From NCBI GenBank assembly GCA_937868025.1, contig CALMLJ010000515.1:1-9917 (forward strand): 9,917 bases of DNA. Reading direction: 5' to 3'. Every line of letters starts with the position of its first letter. Position 1 is the stretch's first letter. Origin of the DNA: an uncultured Acidimicrobiaceae bacterium. GTDB taxonomy: Bacteria > Actinomycetota > Acidimicrobiia > Acidimicrobiales > Microtrichaceae. Below the pieces are notes generated by a model that saw only the letters and a program-made list of their open reading frames with translations, did not search any database and was not told where the DNA came from. This document shows positions 1 to 6,959 of the stretch, one piece after another. A program made the position numbers and the translations under genes.

Positions 1-683
1 AGGCGGAGGAGGTCGCCGACGACCTCGTCGGCATCGCGGCGTTCGTCCTGCGCCTTCACCACGATCGCCGTGCTCGCGAACGCGACGACGGAGCAGTCCC
101 GTCCGTGGCGGTACAACACGGCTGCGGCCGCAATGGCGGCGGCTGCGAGCCGATCACCCTTCATCGAGCCCGATCGGTCGACGAGGAGGCACAGCGCGGT
201 GTCGGGCCGCGCCCAGGCCTGCACCGTCAGGTCGTCGACCGCGGGTGGGCGGCGTTCGGCGCGGGCCGCCACGATCGCGTCGAGGCTCGCGTCGAGGTCG
301 ACGTCCCCGTCGGCCGACGACGCCCGCCTCGGGCGGATCCGGCCCACGCCACGGTCCCGGGGCACGCCGGTGCGGGCGATGTTCACGAGGACCCGACCGG
401 CCAGGGTGCGCGCCAGCTCGCGGAGCCGCTCGTCGGTGGCGCCGGTGAGATCGGCCAGCAGGGTGAGCGCCTCGTCGAGGTCCTCGTCCATCGCCCGCTC
501 GAAGGCGCGTTCGTCGAGCTCGCCCACCTCGGGGCTGACCTCGTCGAAGATCTCGTGTCGCTCCAGCTCGCGGCGGGAGGTCGTCCGACGCGACGCGTCG
601 GCGACGGCGCGTCGGGCGTCGTCGCCTTCGGCTACCTCGTCGGACCCGCCACCGCCCTGAGGTGGTGGCGCTGGCCTTTTCCC
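1..683 (-). CDS. VWA-domain protein, partial; probably the -1 frameshift extension of the upstream MoxR ATPase
   Basis: This open frame runs from the slippery site at 683 to the left edge, with an in-frame TGA just upstream near 712. It begins with a Pro/Gly/acidic linker (PPPQGGGGSDEVAEGDD), followed by a charged helical stretch and a VWA domain. The MIDAS motif DRSGSM lies at 162-179 and is followed by helix- and strand-like sequence with SVVAF. VWA domains bind a divalent metal and partner proteins; when paired with a MoxR or ChlI-type ATPase they act in chaperone or chelatase-like complexes. Between the TGA and position 527 the frame has no ATG, GTG or TTG. The only conventional starts, GTG 527 and ATG 491, lie inside protein-like sequence and have no convincing ribosome-binding site. 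I therefore read it as a C-terminal extension made by frameshifting. A separate gene starting at GTG 527 remains possible. The C-terminus is missing. Confidence 0.8.
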
Positions 684-1606
684 GTGGAGTCGTCGCCGTC
701 GGGTTCACCCGTCTCCGGATCGTCGTCGGCCTCCGGGGCGAAGAAGATCGCCCAGAGCTCGTCCACGATCTCGGCTGCGGTGCGACCGCATCCGTCGCGC
801 ACTCGCACCCGGCCCGACAGGGCGAGCTGCGCCGCGTCGCGGGTGACGCCGGGATCGGTGGCCGGAAGGTCGCGGAGCACCCGCAGCTCGGCGGCGACCA
901 TCGTCAGGTCGATCGCGCCCCGCACCGAGGACCCGGTGCGGAGATCGGGATGCTCGCGGGTCGCCCGGACCATCTCGGTCGCCTGGACGATGAAGCCGGG
1001 CCCGACCGTCGCCGCGGCGGTGCGGGCCTGGTTGCCGACGATCAGCATCTCCTCGTCGGCGCGTTGGTAGCCCATGCCGAGGCGGCACACGCGGTCGTAG
1101 ACCGCGCCCGAGATCCGGGCGGTGCCGACCGCGTCGAACGGGTTCATCGCCGCGATCAGGCGGAACCCCTCGGCTGCGTCGATCGCTCCGAGCCGGGGAA
1201 CCTGCAGGCTGCCTTCGCTCATCACCGAGATGAGCACGTTGAGCGTCTCCTCGGGGATGCGGTTGATCTCCTCGACGTAGAGCAGCGCGCCGTCCTTCAA
1301 CGCGGTCACGAGGGGACCGTCGAGGAAGACGTCGGGGGAGTACCCGGCCTCGAGCACCGCCGCCGGATCGAACGTGCCGATCAGGCGGGCCGGCGTCAGC
1401 TCGGCGTTGCCCTCGACGAAGCAGAACCCGCGGTCGAGCTCCCCGGCGACGCGCCGCAACAGCGTCGACTTGCCCGTCCCGGGGGGACCTTCGAGGAGCA
1501 GGTGCCGTCCCGCCGCGAGCCCGGCAACCACCTGTTCGATCTCGGATCGTCGACCGACGACCGATCCGTCGAGGCGATCGACGAGCTCGCGGGAGTACGA
1601 AACCAT
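632..1606 (-). CDS. MoxR-family AAA+ ATPase
   Basis: This 324-residue protein in the zero frame is a MoxR-type AAA+ ATPase, probably a cytoplasmic ring-forming chaperone working with the VWA protein encoded next to it. Visible motifs are Walker A GPPGTGKS (residues 40-47), a Walker B variant ending LLYVEE (108-113, Glu in the usual Asp place), sensor 1 Asn in AAMNPFD (155) and a probable arginine finger in AVYDRVCR (172). The tail after about residue 293 is acidic and Pro/Gly-rich, like the linker of ChlD-type fusions. The start is ATG 1606, only 10 nt after the alcohol dehydrogenase stop on the same strand, which suggests co-transcription. The frame ends at a TAG 43 nt beyond the GGGAAAA heptamer, so the last 14 residues are specific to the unshifted product. 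The sequence is closer to MoxR than to true ChlI, and the substrate is unknown. Confidence 0.88.
   Translation of the reverse strand: MVSYSRELVDRLDGSVVGRRSEIEQVVAGLAAGRHLLLEGPPGTGKSTLLRRVAGELDRGFCFVEGNAELTPARLIGTFDPAAVLEAGYSPDVFLDGPLVTALKDGALLYVEEINRIPEETLNVLISVMSEGSLQVPRLGAIDAAEGFRLIAAMNPFDAVGTARISGAVYDRVCRLGMGYQRADEEMLIVGNQARTAAATVGPGFIVQATEMVRATREHPDLRTGSSVRGAIDLTMVAAELRVLRDLPATDPGVTRDAAQLALSGRVRVRDGCGRTAAEIVDELWAIFFAPEADDDPETGEPDGDDSTGKGQRHHLRAVAGPTR
647..683 (-). promoter_or_regulatory. Candidate -1 programmed ribosomal frameshift signal
   Basis: On the minus strand the heptamer GGGAAAA (683-677) sits in the ATPase frame as G_GGA_AAA, the canonical X_XXY_YYZ pattern. A 6-nt spacer GGCCAG (676-671) follows. 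Then comes a stem of CGCCACC (670-664) pairing perfectly with GGTGGCG (653-647) around a 10-nt loop. The loop could be shortened by two more C-G pairs across an A/C mismatch, leaving a TCAG tetraloop. Slipping by -1 joins ATPase residue 310 (Lys) to the VWA frame, giving K-RPAPPPQGGGG at the join. Heptamer, phase, spacer and stem all fit known -1 frameshift signals. No strong Shine-Dalgarno-like stimulator is seen at the usual distance upstream. The main alternative is a one-base assembly deletion in the A or G run. Confidence 0.62.
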
Positions 1607-1616
1607 CAGGCCGCCA

Positions 1617-2731
1617 TCAATCGAAGACGATCACGCCGCGGATGTTCTTGCCATCTCGCATGTCCTGGTAGCCCTCGTTGATCTGGTCGAGTGTGTAGGT
1701 CTTGGTCACCAGCTCGTCGAGCTTGAGCTGGCCCTCGCGGTAGAGCGACAGCAGCATCGGGATGTCGGCGCGCGGGTTGCCCGAGCCGAACAGGCAGCCC
1801 TTCAGCTCCTTGTTCATCATGGCGAACATGAACGAGTTGAGCTTGGCGTCGTTCTCCATCATGTTGGCGACGGCGGTGACAACACAGGTGCCGCCCTTCG
1901 ACGTGAGGCCGAGCGCCGGCTCGATGAGATCGCCGGTCATGACGCCGACGGTCAGGATCGTCTTGTCGCACATCTCGCCCCACGTGAGGGCGCTGATCTC
2001 GGCCTGCGCCTCCTCGATCGACGAGTAGGTGTGGGTCGCCCCGAACTCCATGGCCTTCTCGCGCTTGAACTCGACGGGGTCGATGGCGATGACGCGCTTG
2101 GCGCCGGCGATCTTCGCGCCCTGGATGGCGTTCATGCCGATTCCACCGCACCCGATGACGGCGACGTTGTCGCCGGGCTTCACCTCGGCGCGGTGCACCG
2201 ACGAACCGAAGCCGGTGGCGACGCCGCAGGACACGAGGGCCACGGCGTGCCAGGGATGTCGGGTTCCACCTTCACGACCGCCGATTCGGCGACGAGGAGG
2301 TGCTCGGCGAACGACCCGACCTGGCACATGCGAGCCAACGTCGTGTCGCCGACCTTGTGGGCGATGCGCCCGTCGGTGATCATGCCGATGTCGAACAGCT
2401 GGGCGCCGAGGTCACACAGGTTCTGGCGGCCCGACACACACCACTTGCAACGGCCGCACGACGGGATGAACGACATCGAGACGTGGTCGCCGGGAGCGAC
2501 GCTCGTGACCCCGGGCCCGACGGCGAGCACCTCGCCGGCGCCTTCGTGGCCACCGATGCACGGGTAGTGCGGCATCAACATGTCGCCGGTCACGACGTGC
2601 TCGTCGGAGTGGCACATGCCGGCGGCCTTGGTCTTCAGCAGGACCTCGCCGGGGCCGGGTTCGTCGATGGTGATGTCCTCGACCTTCCACGGCTCGCCGA
2701 TTCCCCACAGCACTGCAGCGCGACTCTCCAC
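1617..2731 (-). pseudogene. Zinc-dependent NDMA-type alcohol dehydrogenase, interrupted by one frameshift
   Basis: This is a medium-chain zinc alcohol dehydrogenase, closest in motifs to the NDMA-dependent (Rxyl_3153-like) group associated with mycofactocin. Catalytic zinc ligands are Cys40 (GMCHSDEH) and His62 (GGHEGAGE). The structural zinc site is Cys92, Cys95, Cys98 and Cys106 (CGRCKWC...NLC). The Rossmann motif is IGCGGIGM, followed by VIAIDP. The GTG start at 2731 is chosen because it gives VESRAAVLWGIGEPW, the family N-terminus, and has an AAAAGGGGG purine run 4 nt upstream. The reading frame breaks near 2252: after DIP the sequence continues one frame back as WHAVALVSCG. One extra C in the CCC run at 2253-2255 would restore a protein of about 371 residues, the usual family length. 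There is no other damage, so this is either a recent mutation or a sequencing indel. The C-terminal part is open from 2327 to the stop at 1617. Confidence 0.85.
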
Positions 2732-2831
2732 ATGTCCCCCTTTTGGACGTTCGATACCGGGACAAGTTCTACACCCGCTCGAGGGGCCCCACACGCTCGT
2801 GGCCACCCCCGGGGGCTGCAAGCATGGGGCC

Positions 2832-3836
2832 ATGGACCTCCACCGATCGGTCGGACTCGAGCCGTCGACGCTGCGCCGGGCCGACATCGCGGCAGCAACC
2901 GGGGCGGACCCCGAACGCACGATCCGTTGGTGGCGTGCGATGGGGTTCCCCGAGGTGGCCGACGACACGGTCGCGTTCAACGAGCTCGACCTCGACCTCG
3001 TCATGCGGGTCGCCGAACTCGAGGACGCGGGACTCGTCGACGACGACGACATCGCCCGTCTCGCCCGCCTGCTCGGTGCGTCGTTCCAGCGCATCGCCGA
3101 GGCCCAGCTCGCGATGGTGGACGAGATGCTGGCGAAGGCGCCTGACGCCGATCCGGAGCTGCTGCACCGCGAGCGGCTCCGCAAGCTGCTCGACGAGGAC
3201 GATCCGGCGCTCATGAAACTGCTCGAGCGGTCGGTGACCTATGTCTGGAAGCGGCACATGCTGGCCGCGCTCGGCCGTCGCCTCGATCCGCGGCTCGACC
3301 CGGCCCTCGACGGCCACGACGACACCGACGTGCTGGCGGTCGGGTTCGCCGACCTCTCCGGGTTCACCAAGTTCTCGAAAGGTCTGACGCCGGCCGAGCT
3401 GACCGAGGTCATCGACGCGTTCGAGGCCGCTGCCTTCGAGGTCGTCGCACCGACGCACGGCCGGGTGGTGAAGCTCATCGGTGACGAGGTGATGTTCGTG
3501 GCCCCGACGCTGTCGGAGGCCGTGCACATCGGTCTCGACCTTCGTGATCGCCTGGCCGAGTTCGACGGCATGCCGACGATCCACTGCGGTATCGCCGTCG
3601 GTCCCACCGTGGGTGTGGGCGGCGACGTCTTCGGTTCGACGGTCAACCTGGCCAGCCGGCTCACGTCGATCGCCCGTCGCGGCACGGTCGTCATTCCGCG
3701 AGAGTGCTCGACCGAGCTCACCGCCGAACTCGACCTCGTCGTGAAGCCGTCGCGTCGGAACTACTCGTTGAAGGGCATCGGCGACACCCGCATCTCGGTC
3801 GTCGGTCGGGCAGTTCCGGCCCCGGCGTCATCGTGA
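2832..3836 (+). CDS. Class III adenylate cyclase with N-terminal regulatory domain
   Basis: This 334-residue soluble protein should make cyclic AMP from ATP. Residues 1-100 form a helical region with a MerR-like start (STLRRADIAAATG...RWWRAMGFPEV). It resembles the regulatory domain of mycobacterial Rv2212 and Rv1264-type cyclases, which tunes activity in that family. Residues 165-330 are the class III catalytic domain. Metal-binding Asp174 lies in GFADLSGFT and Asp218 in KLIGDE. The adenine-recognition pair Lys214 and Asp265 and the transition-state residues Asn272 and Arg276 (VNLASRL) are all present, so a homodimer should be active. There is no membrane segment. ATG 2832 is chosen because the N-terminal domain begins there; the upstream GGGG is a weak ribosome-binding site. 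The gene is divergent from the alcohol dehydrogenase across 100 bases and convergent with the next gene. Confidence 0.9.
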   Translation: MDLHRSVGLEPSTLRRADIAAATGADPERTIRWWRAMGFPEVADDTVAFNELDLDLVMRVAELEDAGLVDDDDIARLARLLGASFQRIAEAQLAMVDEMLAKAPDADPELLHRERLRKLLDEDDPALMKLLERSVTYVWKRHMLAALGRRLDPRLDPALDGHDDTDVLAVGFADLSGFTKFSKGLTPAELTEVIDAFEAAAFEVVAPTHGRVVKLIGDEVMFVAPTLSEAVHIGLDLRDRLAEFDGMPTIHCGIAVGPTVGVGGDVFGSTVNLASRLTSIARRGTVVIPRECSTELTAELDLVVKPSRRNYSLKGIGDTRISVVGRAVPAPASS

Positions 3837-3884
3837 ACCGCTGACGGCCCGGTCACGGCATGCCGTCGCCGGACCGCGTCGTCG

Positions 3885-4703
3885 TCACCGAGGCACGAGC
3901 GCGGTGACCGACGCCGGCGCGCCGGACCCGCCGACGAGCTTGGTGGGGCCGATCACCAGTGTCGCCCCGGTCGCCGGCAGCGAGTCGATGTTGTTGAGGC
4001 ACTCCAAGGCGATCTTCGAACGCTCCGCCGTCAGGACGTTGGTCGCGAACGACTCGTCGAGGCCCGGGTCGACCCCGTGGGTGTCGATGCCGACCCCGCC
4101 GATGCGGCGTTGGTCGTAGAGCCACCGGGTGGTGTCGCCGGCGAAACCGGGGAAGTGCAGGGCACCGTCGGCGTCCTCGTTGAAGAACGCCGCCGGATCG
4201 GACCAGCGGTCCTCCCAGCCGGTACGCAGCAGCACGACCGATCCGGGCCGGATCTGCCCGTTGCGGCGCTCCCACTGACGGACCTTGTCGATCGTCAGCG
4301 CGTAGTCGGCGTTCCGCGACACCTCGCCTCGGACATCGATCACCACTGCGGGCGCCACCAGTTCGCGGCCGGTGTACTGGTCGATCGATCGCCCGCCCTC
4401 GACGAAGCTGTTCGCTGCATTGAGGTGGGTGCCGCTGTGCTCGCCCATGCCGAACCCTCGCAGGAAGTAGCCGTCGGTGGGGATCTGTGCGAGGTCGTCG
4501 AACTCGACGGCCGGGTCTCCGGGCCAGATCGGCATGTCGGGGCTGATGGGCTGGGTCATGTCGACGACCCGCACGGACGCCCGGCCGACCGAGGGGTCGT
4601 TGGGCCCGGCGCTGACGCCGTCGATGCCGAATGCCGAGCCGAGGAGGAACGAGCCTCCGACCGCCGCTGCCACCAGCACTCGCTTCATCGGTACGTACTT
4701 CAT
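3885..4703 (-). CDS. Exported cyclase-family (PF04199, kynurenine formamidase-like) protein with altered metal site
   Basis: This is a 272-residue member of the cyclase/kynurenine formamidase fold. The ATG at 4703 is preferred over GTG 4733 because AGGGGG lies 4-5 nt upstream, and because MKYVPMKRVLVAAAVGG starts a signal peptide with a hydrophobic core at residues 9-25 and possible cleavage after VSA (32). The protein is therefore probably secreted or cell-surface. Family motifs include DMTQPISPDMPIWPGD (48-63), HSGTH (89-93), GIDTHGVDPG (205-214) and ALECLNNIDSLP (232-243). The usual metal motif HxGTHxDxPxH reads HSGTHLNAANS here: Asp becomes Asn95 and His becomes Ser99. The later His position, 12 residues before Glu234, is Asn222. 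His89, His93 and Glu234 remain. The substrate is unknown and catalysis may differ from kynurenine formamidase. The gene lies 78 nt downstream of the amidase on the same strand, plausibly one operon. Confidence 0.82.
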   Translation of the reverse strand: MKYVPMKRVLVAAAVGGSFLLGSAFGIDGVSAGPNDPSVGRASVRVVDMTQPISPDMPIWPGDPAVEFDDLAQIPTDGYFLRGFGMGEHSGTHLNAANSFVEGGRSIDQYTGRELVAPAVVIDVRGEVSRNADYALTIDKVRQWERRNGQIRPGSVVLLRTGWEDRWSDPAAFFNEDADGALHFPGFAGDTTRWLYDQRRIGGVGIDTHGVDPGLDESFATNVLTAERSKIALECLNNIDSLPATGATLVIGPTKLVGGSGAPASVTALVPR

Positions 4704-4781
4704 GAGGCCCCCTGGAGGTCGTGGTGCGGGCACGCTAGGTCCACCAGAACGACCGACCGATGGGCGAATCGACCCAATTGG

Positions 4782-6185
4782 TCACGCCGGTGCGGTCAAC
4801 GGCCACGGACGTTCGCGCTCGACGACCCACGCCGCGTCGAGGAGCCACGACTCGTGGTGGTGGGGCGCCATGATCTGCATGCCGACCGGGAGACCGTCGA
4901 CCTGGCCCACGGGAACCGAGATGCCGGGGTTGCCGTAGAGGTTCGCCGGGATCGTGAACCGGCCGTTGTTGGCGGGGGTGTCCTGCACGCCGCCGAACGT
5001 GTCGGGGAGCGGGCCCTCGGCCCCGAAGGCGACGTCGGGGTTGGCCGACGTGATCACGAGGTCGGTCTGCTCGAACAGCGTCGCCATGGCTTCGAACAGG
5101 GCGGTGCGCCGGTGCTCCAACTTGATGCGGGCGTCCATCCCGTACCCGGCGCCGGCGGCCCATTCGCACGCGAAGCGCATCTCGGGGGTGAGGTCGTCGG
5201 CGCACGCGGGCCAGGCGTCGCCCAGCGCCGCGAACGTCCCGGCCATGTTCGCGAGCGACCAGGCGGTACCGACGTTGGGGATCGTCACGTCCACGTCGAC
5301 GACGGTCAGCTCGAGGTCGCGGGCGAGTTGTTCGCCGGCCTCGCGAACGACTGCTGCGGTCGCGGGGCTGACGACGGCGCCGGCGAACCGGTCGATGATG
5401 GCGACGCGCAGGCCCTTCATGTGGTGGAGGTGGCCACCGAGCCCGGCCTCCCACCCGTCGACGCGGGGGAGTGAGTGTGGATCGTGGCGGTCGGCGCCGT
5501 TGGCGACGTCGAGCCAGCGTGCCGTGTCGCGGACCGAGCGGGTGAGGCCGCCGATGGTGACAGTGAGCGCTCCCACCTCGAAGTGCGGGCCGCGTGGAAT
5601 GCGCCCGTACGTGGTCTTGAGCCCCACGAGGCCGCAGAACCCGGCGGGGATGCGGATGGATCCGCCTCCGTCGCCGCCCGTCGCCAGGGTGACGAGGCCA
5701 CCGGCGACAGCGGCTGCGGATCCACCCGACGAGCCGCCCGGGGTCCGGCCGTGCTGCCATGGATTGTGCGTCGCGCCGTTGAGGACGGTGCGGGTGAGGT
5801 TGACGCCGCCGAATTCGCTGGCGGTCGTGAGACCGAACGGGACGGCGCCGCCGGCGTCGCGCAGGCGCTCGATGTGGGTGAGCGTGAAGCCGGCGATCTG
5901 GTCGCGGAGCGGGAAGCTCGCCTCGGTGAACGGCCAGCCGGCGACGGCGTCGAGCTCTTTCACCGCGAGTGGCACGCCGCCGAACGGCTTCGAGACGTCG
6001 GCGTCGGCTGCTGCTTCGCGGGCCCGCTCGGTGTCGAGGAACGAGAACGCGTTGAGATCGCTGGCCTCGATGGCGGCGAGTGTGGCGTCCAACTCCTCGA
6101 GGGGACTGCGTTCGCCGGATCGGAAGGCGTCGACGAGGGAGACGGCATCGCCGCCCCACGGCTGGGGTTGGCTGTGATCGCTCAT
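4782..6185 (-). CDS. Amidase-signature family hydrolase
   Basis: This 467-residue enzyme belongs to the amidase signature family and should hydrolyse an amide or related bond in the cytoplasm. The Ser-cisSer-Lys triad is complete: Lys76 (PLAVKELD), cis-Ser152 in TPGGSSGGSAAA and nucleophile Ser176 in GGDGGGSIRIP. The 24-residue spacing between the two serines matches fatty acid amide hydrolase. The C-terminal part has the usual GNPGISVPVG...PVGMQIMAP segment. The start is set at ATG 6185 (MSDHSQPQ), with GGAG two bases upstream. A longer frame reaching 6281 would run through the operator palindrome and into the start of padR, so I rejected it. GatA is unlikely, since no gatB or gatC is nearby and the sequence resembles stand-alone amidases. 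The promoter shares the 94-bp gap with padR, so PadR control is plausible. Confidence 0.92.
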   Translation of the reverse strand: MSDHSQPQPWGGDAVSLVDAFRSGERSPLEELDATLAAIEASDLNAFSFLDTERAREAAADADVSKPFGGVPLAVKELDAVAGWPFTEASFPLRDQIAGFTLTHIERLRDAGGAVPFGLTTASEFGGVNLTRTVLNGATHNPWQHGRTPGGSSGGSAAAVAGGLVTLATGGDGGGSIRIPAGFCGLVGLKTTYGRIPRGPHFEVGALTVTIGGLTRSVRDTARWLDVANGADRHDPHSLPRVDGWEAGLGGHLHHMKGLRVAIIDRFAGAVVSPATAAVVREAGEQLARDLELTVVDVDVTIPNVGTAWSLANMAGTFAALGDAWPACADDLTPEMRFACEWAAGAGYGMDARIKLEHRRTALFEAMATLFEQTDLVITSANPDVAFGAEGPLPDTFGGVQDTPANNGRFTIPANLYGNPGISVPVGQVDGLPVGMQIMAPHHHESWLLDAAWVVERERPWPLTAPA

Positions 6186-6225
6186 AGCTCCGGCCCGTAG
6201 CCAGGGAGAAAGGGGGTTGCCGAAC

Positions 6226-6253
6226 GTTCGATCAAGATATATCTTGATCGAAC
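6226..6253. promoter_or_regulatory. Perfect 28-bp palindrome, probable PadR operator
   Basis: The 28 bases are an exact inverted repeat with arms GTTCGATCAAGATA and TATCTTGATCGAAC and no spacer. The AT-rich centre GATATATC stands out in this GC-rich sequence. It lies 27 bases before the PadR start codon and 41 bases before the amidase start on the other strand. A perfect dyad just upstream of an autoregulated PadR gene is the expected operator arrangement. The centre may also overlap a -10 element, which would let repressor block polymerase. It is unlikely to be a terminator because no gene ends nearby and no T-run follows. Confidence 0.8.
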
Positions 6254-6266
6254 ACGAGCGATCTAC

Positions 6267-6272
6267 AAGGAG
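6267..6272 (+). promoter_or_regulatory. Strong ribosome-binding site of padR
   Basis: AAGGAG lies 7 nt before ATG 6280. It fixes the PadR start there rather than at an upstream in-frame codon near 6217, which would be on the far side of the operator. Confidence 0.85.
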
Positions 6273-6279
6273 ATCCAAC

Positions 6280-6948
6280 ATGCGTTACCAACACCCCCAC
6301 CAACTTCCCCACCAGCACCTCGACGACCGGTTCCTCGGCGACGACGACCGACGTGGCCCCCACTTCGGCGGTCCGAGATTCGGCCGGGGTCCACGACGCG
6401 ACGGGCCGCCGTTCGGGCCGCCGCTCGGCCCGGGCTTCGGTCCTCCGTTCGCCGGGCGCCGCGGCGGGCGCGGCCGCGTCGGGCGCGGTCAGATCCGCAC
6501 CGCGCTGCTTGCGCTCCTCGACGAGGCGCCGATGCACGGCTACGAGATGATCCGCCAGATCGACGAGCGCAGCGGCGCCCGCTGGAAGCCCAGTCCTGGT
6601 GCTGTCTACCCGACCCTCCAGCAGATGGCCGACGAAGGTCTCGTCACGGTCGTGGAGGAAGGTGGCAAGCGGGTCTTCTCGCTCACCGACGACGGCCGGG
6701 AGGTCGTCGCCGACCTGAGCGCCGAGGACCGTGAGCCCTGGACGGCCGACGCCGACGGCAACCCCATGTGGGAACTCAAGCCCCTCATGAAGGGCCTCGC
6801 CATGGCAGCAGCTGCTGCGATGGCGGGCACGCCCGACCAGGTCGAGCGGGCCAAGGCGATCCTCAACGAGGCTCGGCGTTCCCTCTACGCCATCCTCGCC
6901 GAGGACCCCGCCGGCGCGACCGACGACGCCAACGTCGACGAGAGCTGA
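6280..6948 (+). CDS. PadR-family transcriptional regulator
   Basis: This 222-residue DNA-binding repressor is of the PadR type. Residues about 70-150 form the winged helix, with the family hallmarks IRTALLALLDEAPMHGYEMI (72-91), then PSPGAVYPTLQQMADEGLV and the wing KRVFSLTDDG. The C-terminal residues 165-210 form an alpha-helical region probably used for dimerisation. Residues 1-69 are a low-complexity leader rich in His, Gly, Pro and Arg (for example HPHQLPHQH), as in several actinobacterial PadR proteins; its role is unknown. AAGGAG 7 nt upstream fixes the start. The gene is divergent from the amidase, and the 28-bp palindrome lies between them. PadR proteins usually repress their own gene and a neighbour in response to phenolics, drugs or other small ligands; the inducer here cannot be read from sequence. 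Confidence 0.92.
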   Translation: MRYQHPHQLPHQHLDDRFLGDDDRRGPHFGGPRFGRGPRRDGPPFGPPLGPGFGPPFAGRRGGRGRVGRGQIRTALLALLDEAPMHGYEMIRQIDERSGARWKPSPGAVYPTLQQMADEGLVTVVEEGGKRVFSLTDDGREVVADLSAEDREPWTADADGNPMWELKPLMKGLAMAAAAAMAGTPDQVERAKAILNEARRSLYAILAEDPAGATDDANVDES

Positions 6949-6959
6949 ACGTCCCCCCG

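Noticed and set aside
154..708. Minus-strand frame starting at GTG 708 across the VWA region
   Set aside because: It encodes Arg-rich low-complexity sequence. The VWA motif DRSGSM is in a different frame.
1..1606. MoxR/VWA pair as part of a ternary conflict (VMAP-type) defence system
   Set aside because: No third VMAP-like component or effector is visible. The neighbours are metabolic, and the left edge cuts the locus, so the claim is unsupported.
105..1681. Long plus-strand open frames opposite the ATPase and VWA genes
   Set aside because: They are shadows. Their translations are low-complexity and Arg/Ala/Gly-rich with no domain motifs, while the minus strand has Walker motifs and a MIDAS motif.
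2245..2260. Programmed frameshifting in the alcohol dehydrogenase
   Set aside because: There is no X_XXY_YYZ heptamer in phase, and a truncated N-terminal half would have no obvious use. A one-base loss in a C run is simpler.
3855..3866. ACGGCATGCCGT palindrome between the convergent adenylate cyclase and cyclase-family genes as a terminator
   Set aside because: The 12-bp dyad leaves almost no loop and has no T-run. It may contribute to termination but is too short to call.
4704..4781. Separate promoter or small gene between the amidase and the cyclase-family gene
   Set aside because: Only 78 bases, with no convincing -35/-10 pair or open frame; read-through from the amidase is the simpler view.
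4077..6200. Long plus-strand frames opposite the cyclase-family and amidase genes
   Set aside because: They are antisense shadows of high-GC coding sequence. The minus strand carries complete enzyme motifs.
6186..6281. N-terminal extension of the amidase to 6281
   Set aside because: It would run through the operator palindrome and reach the PadR start codon, and the extra residues resemble no amidase N-terminus.
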